Of a stretch of 64,000 bases of DNA, positions 37,105-48,379 are shown one piece after another; the first letter of the stretch is position 1; each line of letters starts with the position of its first letter. This DNA is from Leptoclinus maculatus (taxonomy: Eukaryota > Chordata > Actinopteri > Perciformes > Stichaeidae). Both the position numbers and the translations under genes were made by a program. The notes under the pieces were generated by a model. The model ran no database searches. It was not told the origin of the DNA and worked only from the letters and a program-made list of their open reading frames with translations. The stretch spans positions 13,643,813-13,707,812 of the forward strand of contig JAVDOI010000003.1 in the NCBI GenBank assembly GCA_032191485.1, given 5' to 3'.

Positions 37105-38583
37105 CAGATAGAAATCAAAAACTTTATTACAAAAATAAGTTACACTCACCTCCATTTTACAGTATAAAACAATTTATTTGCAGGAATGCAAAAAACGTTG
37201 TTGGCCACCAACAATAGTTTAAAACTGCTAACATCTTTTTTTCAAAAGGTGGTTGTTATGATTTTATTGAGGGAGTTAACTGTAGAAAACTGGGATTGAA
37301 GAGCAGTTTCCTTTTTGCTATACCCGGGAAGTAGAAATCCTTCACTGCAGTATCCCTTCTACCACTGTGTGTCTATGATCCCTCACCAGCCCACGATAGG
37401 CACACATGCTCACTGACGGGGCAATATGGCAATTCAGTCATCCATCAAGGTTAACCCGAAATATCTTTTACAAAGTTGCTGTCTTGGAGCTGGGAAGGGA
37501 TCATTCAAGATTAACATGATCTTATATGATGACGAACTGTATTAGGTTGTTTTACATGATTTTGACGTTGTTTGAAAATCCATTGGCATCAATATAAAAC
37601 CAACCCACTGGAATAATACAGTGGCACAAAAGGGACACTGCAGGGCTTTATTTTTTTATTTTTTTTAAATCAAAGGCAGTTGGATGCCTGTGATGTTGAA
37701 GCCTTTACAAAAGTAACATTTTATCCGAAAAACTATACAACCAGTAACTACATACTCTGAAGAAGCAAGGCGGCTAATTCAGTTCAAAATAGGAGAAAAG
37801 CAGGGCTTGTTCAGACTCATCACATGAGATTGTTTTGCATGCCCAGTTTGACTGTTTGCAGTGTCAGAGCTGCAGCTAAAATGACTATATTACATTAAGT
37901 ACATTGTTTTTTGCGCTCCAGCTCTTGTGCATATTTTGTATGAAAACAAGCCCTGCTTTCATCAATATAGTTTCCCTATTTACAGTACAGGCCGGGTAGT
38001 TTAGTCCTCTGTACTGAGGTAGTCAACCAACCCTTTAAAGACAAGTTCTGAAAAGAACCACTTTCCTGGAATGCCTGACTTATCCATGCCAGGTGGGTAC
38101 ACCCTAAAAACCTGCAAATGTTCTCTGTCAAACATCCAGATCAAACGATTAAGAACATGGATATTCCGACAGTAAAAATTGCGATTAGCACAAAAATATA
38201 CAATAGCATCAAGCTCCTTTGAGCCACTTCAAACCCAAGAACTTAAAAAAGTGCAATTTCTTCAATAATTATTTAAAAATGGCATGTTCAGGGACAGGGA
38301 AGGGGTAGATTGTAAGGGCAATACATAGTGCCCTGTAAACCAGGGCTGGGTACAGGGGCTCGGGGCAAAGAGATTGTGGAGAGTATTTAGAATCCTCCAG
38401 TCATCTTTTTAAGGTGGCAGTTTTAGAAACAAATGAAAATAAAAAAAACATGGGGGAGGGGAGATGCTTCTTCTGTAAGGCTGGAATATCATTGGACCTT
38501 TTTGTCGTGCTCTTTTTTGTGTCAACATCCATTGCAGCTAACGGTGTAAGCCCACACATCAAGTCAGTAGCCACAGTGACAGG
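37105..38583 (-). other. syncrip: Probable syncrip 3' untranslated region
   Basis: Sequence between the spliced stop codon at 38584-38586 and the distal poly(A) signal. No coding frame fits. It has A- and T-rich tracts (for example 37650-37668). Long 3' UTRs are usual for hnRNP Q family genes. The extent is inferred and not demonstrated. Confidence 0.5.
37123..37128 (-). terminator. Candidate distal poly(A) signal of syncrip
   Basis: TTTATT on plus gives AATAAA on minus, about 1.46 kb beyond the spliced syncrip stop codon. It is the likely end of a long 3' untranslated region. Confidence 0.5.
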
Positions 38584-38612
38584 TCAGGAACGCCCTCGGC
38601 CCCGTTTCCCTG
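38584..38612 (-). CDS. syncrip: Alternative last coding exon of syncrip (spliced C terminus)
   Basis: Joined from the donor at 39157, it ends the protein in GKRGRGRS. The acceptor reads gaccagcag (NAGNAG), so an extra Ala-Gly form is possible. It parallels the short human hnRNP Q1-type ending (GRGQGKGV...) in position and RG content. Confidence 0.65.
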
Positions 38613-41600
38613 CTGGTCCAATGAGAGGAAAGATAAAATGAGTACAGAATTTTGAAAAGAAAATCCAGACATCCATGCTGCACACATTCCCCATCAATCA
38701 GCACACTGATGGAGCAAGGAAACTCCACAAAACTTAGACTGAAGACAGTGTTTTGCTACTAGGATGGGGCTCAGCTAGCCTCCTTAGAAGTATAGTATGT
38801 TGTGAATGACCTTCGTCTGCTGGCTGCTCTGAAAGATGACACCTGCCAGGGATTAGTTATGAGGCCAATAAGCAGGTGTAACTTAAGTTCAAGTGCTGTC
38901 TTATAATTACTACCAACATCATTTTGAGACGATCAATACCTGCGCTGTAGGTCATCCTCAGCTGCTAATCTACTACACCCCTTACATCCTGACCACAGAT
39001 AGAAACTACGTCGACGCCAACACTGAGCTCAGTCGTCCTTTTTCCTGTGATATTCAAGACTGAAAATAAACTGAGCCACGTGGCACGGTATTTTCCACAA
39101 GTGAGCAGTAATTATCTGTGTGACTTCTTTAATTTGAATCAAACAAATTAAAGTTACCTCTGCTTGTTGCAGGGCCTCCTCGCTGGGAGAAGCCCACTCG
39201 GCCCCTCGGTGTGACGCCACCGCGGCCCCTGGTCTGACTGGCACCACCACGGACTGCTCCTCTAGCTCCTCGTACTCTCCCAGACCCCTGGAAGTCATCA
39301 TACCCGTAGTACGGGTCATCGTAACCGCCCCGGTAGTTGTGGTAGTCGTATCCATAGTAATCGTAATAGTCTTCATAGCCATAATAGTCGGGGGGGTAAG
39401 AATAGCCTCCCCTCCCGCCTCGGCCTCTGCCTCTCGTGGGTGGGGGCATGTGGGGAGGCCCGTAATAATAGTATTCATCATACCTGAAAGATGATACAGA
39501 CTCAACGTAAACGCTGCATTCTGCTTAATATCAAAATTAAAATGTGCTGACTGCATGAGTGACGGTCACAGGTTTGAGTTGCATTGTTCCCTCTTACATG
39601 TGTGTTTTAGCAGCTTGTCTCTGGGCTTTGCGTTCTTTCCTCTTCTGGTCGGGGGGCTTGGCGAAGACTATTTCAATGTGCTCTCCCTCGAGGTCTTTGC
39701 CGTTGAGATCAGCCAAAGCCTGTGAAATGTATCAATGAAAGTATGTTTTCACTGCAAAAACAACAGATTAAAGATTAAGCTGATGCATGTCAGTCCAGTG
39801 ACAGGTGTTTTCTTCCATACCTTCACAGCACCATCTCTTTCCTCGAAGTGGATGAAGGCATAGTCTTTCAATTTTTTCACCCGCTCCAGCTTGCCAAACT
39901 GACTGAAGGACTTTTCAAGTATCTCTTCTGTAACGGTGCTCGCCAAGTTCCTCACAAACAGCACCTTGACCTGGTAATGGAAAACAAAGGTTCTAATACA
40001 ATTGCAGCAGACGGTCATAGAAAGTAAACAGTATGCGACCAACAACCTCTGGCCCTGAGCCTTACCTTGGCCATGACCTCGGGGTCTGGGTCCTCGATTG
40101 GGTCAGCCCACTCCACGGTGACCACGTTTCCCCACACCTTCACCTTTCCGCTCATCAGTCGGCGGCGGGCCTGAGCCGCCGTCTTGTGGTCTTCATACTC
40201 GAGGAAGCAAAAGCCCCGATTCTTCTTCTTGTCGTCTGGCTGGTGGTACAATATGACATCATTTAGACCCTCTGTAGAGACGAGAAACGGGGAAGAGAGG
40301 TGGAGAAAAGGCAGCAACGGTTAAATGGCTTTATTCAACTGAAATCACAGATCAATGAACTACCAAACTAGTGATGTCAATCTGCCTTTCTGTTTGGTGT
40401 CCAGTCAGATCTTAGCGGTAAACCATCACCGTGACGTGAGTCACTCCAGCATAGTACATAAAAGTTCATCATTTTGGACAGAAACAGGAAATGCTTGAAA
40501 CTAAGCTTCTTTCATTACAGATCTTAAATGCTCAGCAAATCTAATCAAAATTGTCAAACAGGCAAAAAGTAGATAATATCAAAATAAAAGAATGACGCTG
40601 TAGAACTAATATTTCACTAAATATTATTCAGAAAGGTAAATCAAAGGATGGTGCCGACTCACCTGTGACTTTTGCAAATTCTTCAACAATCTGCTCTTTT
40701 GTTTTACTCTTCGGGATCGAGCCAACAAACAGTCTATTATTGGCCACAGAGATGCACACGCCGATGTGTTTACCCGGTCGAATTTCATTGTTGTTGCACT
40801 GCGGAAGAACGGAGGATATCGTAAGAGAGGAAGAAACAAAAACTTAGCTTACTTGTTGACTAAAACTACTGTCTGCAATTTAACCAACAATTCCATCAGA
40901 CCCTCCCCTCCCTCTTTCAGGAGAGTAAACTTACCAATTTGACCGCCTGCTGTGCAGCTTCTTTAGTGCAGAAAGTGACAAAGGCATATCCTCTGTTCAG
41001 GCCACTGAGAGGATCCATCATCAGGCGCAAATCCCAGATGGGGCCGGCTTTCTCAAACAGCGGAACCAGCTCATCCTCAAAGAGGTCTCTGGGGATTTTG
41101 CCTACAAATATCTGTCAGGTTCAGAGGAAAGGACAATATAAGAACCACTCTGTGACTCATGCGAGGTTAAAACATAGATGGCATTTAGGAAAAAGGTGTC
41201 CATTCAGGTCTTAGCGGTAAACATCAGTGTAACCGAGGTTACTACAGATTAAAAAATTGTCATCATTAAGACACCATATGTGCATAATAGTGCAACTTTA
41301 ATTAAAGAAGACATGTTCTGTACCTCTGTACCGATGGTGGGCTGGGCCCCTGAGTGAGCAGACTCCGGTGGGGGCCCTCCATACTTCCTCTGGCCTGTTG
41401 TTACATCAAGCGTGTAGCCAGTCCTCTCCAGCAAAGCCTGATCATAACAAAACATGGAAAAGAAAGGAGAGTGCTGTTTGACAGTCATAGAGAAAAAAAA
41501 AAGAAAAGTTCCACAGTAGATCAAGCACATTAAAAGGCATGCAAAATATCCTTATTTAAAATGTGTTCTTTATTAAAACAGCATGCTGGTTAAAGAGATT

Positions 41601-43275
41601 AACTATAAGCATTGCATCAGCATTCGCATATTTTGTCCCAAGCATTAAATCGGACACAACTAATTGAATTCAGGATTAGTTCTCACTTTGATTTTGGCTT
41701 CATCTGGTCCTTTATTGGTGTCCGACACTTTGGTCCCTTGTTTCTCTCTCTGTCTGTACGTCTTCATCACGCCACAAAGAAAGGCACTTTTGTTCTGAAA
41801 GAAGGAAAAGAAACACTACTAAATACTATAATTATGTAAATGAAATGTGTCATGATAATTAGGACAACTTCTGATTCTTAGTTCCACACAAAATGAATAA
41901 TCTGTCTTGTAGATAATGACAGCTAAGGGCTATTTTACTACATGCCATGATACATCACACTGCACAGAGGACAATCATCCACTTTGTATGAAGACATCAG
42001 AAATTAAAGGTTATCTTAACAACCCACATGCATACCTGAACATGTGAGAGGTCGCTGTCCTTAAATTGCAAAAGGACTTGCAGAGCACCTTCCTCGTTGA
42101 ATTCTTTCAGCGCCTCAATCGCTCGATCATCTAAGTCACTATGTGACACCAAACCTGGAGGAGGAGGGACAAGACAGAGAGAGAAACAGTGAGCTACTAA
42201 CCAGGCTGAGGAAGTCCGTACTTACTTGATTACTACCTTGTCATGTAAGTACAACTGAAAGGACTAAAGAGAAATATTTGCATGCGAGTCATTTTTGCAT
42301 AACAAATATCTTTTAAATTGTGTAATGGATAATGATCACTACAATTAGAAGGGAGGAGCGGGACCAGGCTAATCTAATAGTGTTGTATTCAGTAGTCAGG
42401 CTGCACTTTACTCTCCAACCAGCAAGTTTTTGCAGAACTAATCACAACAGATGTGACAATGCAACTTGATATGCCAGTGCCCCTCTATACTGTAGCTGGG
42501 AGTTTCTAATGAGCTGGTCTGCATTCTCCTCCATGGAGGGGCCATCACCTGTCTGAGGCAGACACACACCAGACAGCTGCCGCCATTGTTTCTGTCTCGC
42601 TTCCATCTGGCTGAAAAGGCCGGACCAAGAATTTGTCAGATCTGACCGACCAAACTAAGTCCTGAAATGACCCCCAAACTTTGCACTGCAGCTCACCCCA
42701 TACAGACTGGTACAGATCTAACCAAAGCAACAGATATCTAAGCTGTGACTGACATACTTACACCAGTTTATCCATCTGCAATTATTTTATGGGATGCGGA
42801 GAAATGTCATGGAAATGAATGGAGAGACTGGACAGGCTTACCAAGACACTCCCAGGGAGAGGACAATTAATTCGCCCTGACACCAGTGATCATGCAACCA
42901 TGTTGGGAATGCTAATGCTGCAATCATTTACACATTTTCACATTCGTAATGTGTAATTTTATATTTTGTAGCACTGCAGTACCCATTTTGGTAGGAAACC
43001 ACAAAAAGTTGCTTCATGATCCCAATTCCCCCATTCAAAAAGGTGATAAAATGACAGTACATGCAAGAAATTGATAAACATAAAAAATTGCATATTTGAA
43101 TATGCAAGTATATTCTTTGTGCCTTACCTGCTATGTAAATTTCATCTAGTTTTTCAGCAACTTTCTGTGGTAAACCAGCTTCTAATAAAGTCTGGAAGTG
43201 CTCAGAATGGGTAACTGCAGCAGAGGTGTCCATTGGATCTTCTGGACCATTTCCATTAATATGTTCTGTGGCCAT
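38584..43275 (-). CDS. syncrip: SYNCRIP / hnRNP Q RNA-binding protein, spliced form
   Basis: Three-RRM RNA-binding protein acting in splicing, mRNA transport, stability and translation. Coding exons from 5': 43128-43275, 42036-42154, 41687-41794, 41324-41437, 40935-41111, 40663-40798, 40066-40271, 39821-39970, 39598-39719, 39158-39483, 38584-38609, giving 543 residues. Order: acidic N-terminal domain (MATEHINGNG, VAEKLDEIY); RRM1 with IFVGKIPRDLFEDEL and RGYAFVTF; RRM2 with NRLFVGSIPKSK and RGFCFLEYED; RRM3 with VKVLFVRNLAS and KDYAFIHFEERDGAV; KRKERKAQRQ; a YYGYEDYYDYYGYDYH tyrosine-rich run; then an RGG-rich tail. All junctions are in frame and every intron is GT-AG. The start codon lies 12 nt inside an exon whose acceptor reads ttacacag, so the 5' leader begins in an upstream noncoding exon. 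The longer human C terminus with the KRKADGYNQPDSKRR-type sequence was not found. Paralogue hnrnpr is less likely because of the N-terminal match and synteny. Confidence 0.94.
39129..39483 (-). CDS. syncrip: Alternative syncrip 3' exon, unspliced read-through form
   Basis: If the donor at 39157 (AGAG, then gtaact) is not used, translation continues for nine codons as NFNLFDSN and stops at 39129, giving 544 residues. Both ends are plausible; the spliced one resembles human more. Confidence 0.5.
40398..40480 (-). ncRNA. Intronic C/D-box snoRNA candidate 2 in syncrip
   Basis: In transcript sense: a terminal stem arm tgtcca, then AA, then C box ATGATGA, a C'-like GTGATGG, a guide-like gtttaccgctaagat, D box CTGA, C, and the matching arm tggaca (6 bp perfect stem). 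Total 83 nt, inside the intron between the exons at 40663-40798 and 40066-40271. The 3' end lies about 126 nt before the acceptor. It shares 14 nt before the D box with candidate 1. Target not established. Confidence 0.75.
41195..41275 (-). ncRNA. Intronic C/D-box snoRNA candidate 1 in syncrip
   Basis: In transcript sense: stem arm ggtgtc, tta, C box ATGATGA, an internal ctgatgt resembling C', guide-like gtttaccgctaagac, D box CTGA, atg, and the matching arm gacacc (6 bp perfect stem). Total 81 nt, in the 212-nt intron between the exons at 41324-41437 and 40935-41111. The 3' end lies 83 nt upstream of the acceptor, the spacing typical of vertebrate intronic C/D snoRNAs. Confidence 0.8.
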
Positions 43276-43287
43276 GTCTCCAGAAAT

Positions 43288-45029
43288 CTGTGTAAATGCA
43301 ATGAGCCAAATTAATCCTGGGTCAAGGGCAAGACTTGGGATGTGTTCAGAAGAGTGCAAAGTCTCAGACTTGTCAGGAAAAATACTGGTTTTACCATTTC
43401 TGATCTTGGATACAGAGTGTCTTTTGTATTAATAAGCACAAACTATCAATAAACAGGGGTGTCGCTGTGTACAAAACAAGTTATTATAGTCGTGTGGTCC
43501 TGTACAGTCGGTATACTTTTCACTATCATGACATAAGACTTTCAGCTTGCATGAGGTAGAAGCCCAGAAACCTGTATAGGCAGTTGACAGATGTTTGAAC
43601 ATTGCAAGCAAGACAGACAATCCACATACCGCAAAATCCCACAAAAATCTGTTGAATGACATCTTGTAAAAACGGGTTAACGACTGAGTTTGTGCCCATG
43701 TGGCAGTTTTTTTTTTCATTCCGATTTATTCTGGGTTAAGAAGTTTGTGCAAATGGTGCCAAGTTCACTTGTTAAGGGCTGTATCGCAGTCCTCTTGGTC
43801 ACTGCTGGTGCAGACGCCTTGTCTGCTTTGGGCTCTAAATTACATGTTAACTCACCTTCTCACTGCTGACTTCAGCACAGGCTAGATAGCTGATACACGT
43901 GTTCCATCAGAGAGTGAGACCCAGTTTCCGGTAGCTGACCAAAGAGCAAGTATGCACCCTTTAGCATTTATGTTTGACACTTTGGCAGCACATTATTGTG
44001 ATACTAAGTTAAATAAAAAAATTATTTTGTTTATTTTGAATCGACAGATACCGAGGCAGACAATCTAACTGCTCTCTGAGCACACTACTATATCCGCCAA
44101 CGCTGGACTGAGCAAAACGTGGACAGCAATCTTCTGCTTCGGCCTCTCAATAACTTAGTTAACGTTACCCTTTAGCCAATATGGGATTAAATATACCACA
44201 CAACCGACACATAGCAGCGTCTGCTAATCAATCTCATATCGATAAGCACGTGCTTTCTGTGGTTAAAAACATTTCTGCAACGTTAAAAGTAACTATAACG
44301 TGAACGTAGCGTGCAAATTAGTCTTGTGTTTTTAATTTGAAACGTTAAAAAAACAGAATAAATTATTTTCAAAAGATGTGTATGGTAACGTTAGATTTAA
44401 CGTTAGCGGGGACTGGCTCGCACACGTTGAGGCTAGCTAGCTAGCTAGCGGGCTAGTTAGCACAGCTAACGTTAGAGCTATCGAGTTAACCATGAACAGT
44501 CACAATAACATGACGCGCTAATATGCATTTTCTATGAGTGCGTCTGCATTAAATGTCGTAAAACAGTAGGGAAGTGGTTCGTCCTTGGGTACAGTGGTTA
44601 CGCGGGAAAGCAATGTATTGCTAAGATAACAGGCTTTAACCAGCTAGCTGCTGTTAGCACACGATGACAATGAGCATGTCAATTCTATGATCTGTCAAAG
44701 TAGGCTAGCTTAAGCTAGCATGCTAATTCGAACGGAATTTCAGTGAGGCCATTGTTACGACATTTGCCTGTAAGGACTTCAACAATTGACGAAAGTGGAG
44801 CTTTTGTAAGTAATTCGATTCACCGAGGCCTAGAGGTTTAGACTGCTAGATGGGTGGTTTGTCAACGTGCCGCCATATAGGAAGAGTCCATTTTCAAAAA
44901 GCCGGTCTGGAGAAGTCGTTCCCAACCAACACCAGTTTCCACATTGTTTGAAACAGCACCGCACGATTCAGACTTTTTAGCAATAAATTAAGCAACAATA
45001 ACGTGACCAAATAGTAGCATTCGCCCTAC
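43288..45029 (-). other. First intron of syncrip (5' leader intron)
   Basis: No coding exon is recognised. It contains a GCTA-rich run (44432-44449, ctagctagctagctag) and neighbouring TTAGC/GCTAAC words typical of teleost simple sequence. Confidence 0.5.
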
Positions 45030-45240
45030 CTGCCGCTGGATCACCAACGTGTATGGCGTTGATTATTTAGGAAGATAAATGTGATATTTAAAAGACAGAA
45101 AAAGTGTAAAACTCCCGGCACTGATCCGGCTTCAGTCATTCACTCTTGATGATGTAAAATGGCTGCCACGTTCACGCCTCGAGTTTTGTCTCGTCGAAGG
45201 GGTTTCTTGGACAGCCCTGCACGGGCTTGCCTTGTATGCA
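45030..45240 (-). promoter_or_regulatory. syncrip: Probable noncoding exon 1 and promoter of syncrip
   Basis: On the minus strand gatccagcggcag is followed by gtagggcg, a good donor at 45029, which would splice to the acceptor before the start-codon exon at 43287. The segment upstream is rich in CpG (gttcacgcctcgag, ttgtctcgtcgaagg) and has an atggctgcc motif on the plus strand resembling a YY1 site. The exact start site is unknown. Confidence 0.5.
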
Positions 45241-45249
45241 TTTCACAGA

Positions 45250-47770
45250 GGAGCAGCAGGTCATTCAAAGCATCCATCATAACTACCAACGACGAGTAAT
45301 TTCACGACAACAGCAGTACTGCTTTTGTAAGAGGTTAGATAGGAGTGCTGACTAATAGAACAGTGAAAATATTTGGTACAGAAACAAAACATTTAACTCA
45401 AATATATAAGTAAACACCAATGAAATAAAACAAGGAAGTATAACAATGAAATTAATTAGCCTATTATTAATAATTTACTGATAATCTTCCACCACCAATA
45501 CTACTACCACTACTAATAATAATAACAATAACACATTTTAGAGATGATCAGTATTTTTGTGTAAAATTGTACCAAATGCCAGTCCTCATATATTTAAATC
45601 TAAAACAAGATGTGTGACATTAACAGACCAACTCTGACAATATTTCAGCAGAGTGCTTGACTGGAAGTAGGGAAGGGTGATCCCACTTTCCACCACACTG
45701 TGTCACTCTTCCCATTGATTAAACACTCATCTGCTCCATGAACAAAAGAATAGGTCGGAGTATATAGAAAACCTATATGATTATTTGTTCGATACAGCAG
45801 AGACAACATTAGGTGCAATGGTTTGCACAACTGAAGAGTTCTTTATTTATGTTATGCCAAACTACGTAGCAATTTGTATTGGTTTGGTAAAAGATTCTCT
45901 GCAACATTATCATAGGAATGAAAAGTTGTACTTGTTATTGTTTGTGCATTACAATCCGATTAAAAAGTTATTACTTGCATCTATGTTTGTTGCATAAAAT
46001 CCAGTTTTTAAACAAATGAATGTTATTTCTTACAATGGGGTTGAAAGTGAGAGTCAATTGCAAGTAAAAAAAAATATCTTTTTAAATGACAATTTCTGGG
46101 TGCATGTTTGGACAGTCAAGGTTGATACATGACTTACTATGAGCAATGAAAAGTACTTGTGTCAGTGTTGATCCATGATAATTGTTTTAAATACAAATGC
46201 ACAGTATGAATTTGGGATTTGGCTTTCTGCTATTTTCATCACAGCTAGAGTGAATCATGGATTTAATGTTTGGCTCATGGCTGAAATAATAAAACTTTAG
46301 CAGGTAACTGACTCCAACAACTCCCACAGGTAGGACAGCTGGACGGTGATGGCTGGAATATTTGGAGGAATAACTTACGCAGCTGTTGAGGAAAAGAGCA
46401 ACATAATGATTTCCTGGTGCATATTCCCAATCACAATTAATCAAAAAACACAGGACATGATGTTTGTCTGTCCTTTGGGCCAAGGTGATGAGAACTTCCA
46501 GGAAATTAACCTTGTTTTGAGTGGTTGACGATCGACAAGTGGGGTTTTTCCAGCTTGTGTGGGGGTGTATCTTGGTTTGGTTTAGGTTGTAGAATTGTGG
46601 GACAGTTGGGCCCAGAACACATCATCAGTAATGTTATATACAACTTACCCAACAAACACAAACATTTTTAATGTCACAAGATAAGAACAATGGCAAAGCA
46701 TAACAAAGTTATGTAATCAATACTTCCAGAAACACTTTGCTAATAAGCTTCGTCTTCCTTGTCTTATCCACAGGTTGTTACAGACTCAAGGAAACTCTAC
46801 AAGTGTAGTTTTTATGTGTCTACAGTACGTTTATTGCTCATGTCCGTGAAGACTCCTCAGAGAACAAACAAAGTTCAGACAGATATTTGAGAACAAAACA
46901 ATTGGTTCATAAAGTGTTGTATTCAGCTTTATAACAACATGCAGCAGGTGCTAAGACTGTGGAAGAGGTCGTCTGTACGTTTTCAGGGATTAGCCAAAAC
47001 TGAGAACATTCAAATCAAACTTTTTTTTTTGCCATAAAAAGTCAAATGAAGATCCAGTTTCTGAAGTCAGCTAATATTCATAGCAGTATTACTAAGATAA
47101 TAATGTAAAAAGAGCTCCAGGATATAATTTAGGTTAAAATCATTAGTTTCAGTGGGTACATTTTATCATATCGCAATGAAAATGTTAACAAGCTCTTCAT
47201 TGACATTAATATTGCCTCTTTAACACCGACTACAACAACCTGATGTAGTGGTAGGTTTTTGTGTGGCTCTTGAATGAGATAAATAGCCATAATTGTACCT
47301 ACAGGCCTATTACAGATCTCTCATGCCACCGTGTGGAGAGAGTTTACCAAGCAAAATGATCTGGCTCCTAAACAAACTTAGCAAAACCTCAGTTTATCCC
47401 TTTCAGTCTTTTGTATTCCTTGTAGCGATGCACCATCCTTGCACTGATGTAAAGAGGATGTATAGGTATGCCCACCTGCACGCTGTGTATTTACTCAGAT
47501 ACATTCTTACAGTTATATTCCATCAAAATGGTGCTTTGCTTCGAGCAAAAAATATATAATATAATATTCCAGAAGAAAATTATTTAGTATTGATGCAGCA
47601 AATAAGATTAATGGTTGAATTGTTGCTCTGGTTCGGAGTGCAACATTCTAAAATTTGCAACGGCAAGCAAATAGGCATCTTCTGGTACCAAATATACTTT
47701 AAATATACCAAAGTTAGCCTGCGATTCTCTGACTATCAGTCAGCCCTCGGTTTTTGGTAATGAGCCGTTA
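45250..47770. other. Intergenic DNA between syncrip and the GPCR relic
   Basis: AT-rich, with no gene recognised and no clear SNORD50-type snoRNA, although mammals carry the SNORD50 host gene near SYNCRIP. Short open frames, such as one at 45785-45997, show no family resemblance. Confidence 0.5.
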
Positions 47771-48379
47771 ACATGCTTGGATTTGATTTCAATCATCATT
47801 CTCTTTACTGCTACATCAAATATCCTCATTTGTGTCACAGCCATGAAAACTACAGGTCACCGCTGGTTCGTTCAGTTGTTTGTTGTCCCTGACTTATCAA
47901 TAGCATCTAGATCACCATGGCTTTGAATTGAGCCTGTCTGAGACATGACCTGCTAACCTCACTGTGTCACCCATGCTCTCTCCTCTACAGCAACAGTGAC
48001 AGCGTCGACACCGGAGCCCCTGAGAATAAATCTGACTAGTGTTTCACCGAGCGTGACTTGTGTAGGCTGCACAATTTACTCTACACCTGGGGCTTTCCAC
48101 ATCTCTGTGATTCTCATCCTCATCCAGCCAGATCAATGTGCCTTACACAGAGCACATGAAACTCAGCACTGCTCCTTGTTTCATAAATCAGGAGGCCATG
48201 AAGCAGGCCAATGCCAGAATTCAGGAGAGGGAAGTTGCACATGTCCTCAAACTAATCCTCTGTGCTGGATGCCTATATTTCTTATAACATCTCATCTCTC
48301 GTACGTCTTAAACATACTTACCCAGCTCAACTAATTCATCAGTCAGCTCCATGATTATTTTAGACCCTTCCGCAAATAG
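47771..48379 (+). pseudogene. htr1e: Decayed serotonin-receptor gene, probable htr1e unitary pseudogene
   Basis: Fragments of an aminergic GPCR occur in order. A TM1-like stretch SIIILFTATSNILICVTA (about 47786-47840) is followed by a short TM2-like piece and a stop. The TM5 block CTIYSTPGAFHISVILILI (48068-48124) matches the family block TIYSTLGAFYIPLTLILIL. A TM6 entry IQEREVAHVLKLILCA (about 48213-48260, another frame) corresponds to TRERKAARILGLILGA. A TM7-like QLN-stop-FISQLHDYF (from 48323) ends the series. TM2-TM4 and most of loop 3 are missing, with stops and a frameshift between the blocks. The position between syncrip and cga is where HTR1E lies in human. TM5 and TM6 are convincing; TM1 and TM7 are weak alone. 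No functional product is expected. Confidence 0.7.

Noticed and set aside
39029..39556. 175-codon minus-strand frame over the syncrip RGG exon
   Set aside because: A shifted-frame reading of the GGN/TAY-rich tail exon. The correct frame gives the DYYGYEDYYDYYGY and RGG sequence expected of hnRNP Q.
47996..48334. 112-codon open frame as an active gene
   Set aside because: The TM5 motif it contains is a relic. The rest of the receptor is missing or frameshifted, so it is annotated as part of a pseudogene.
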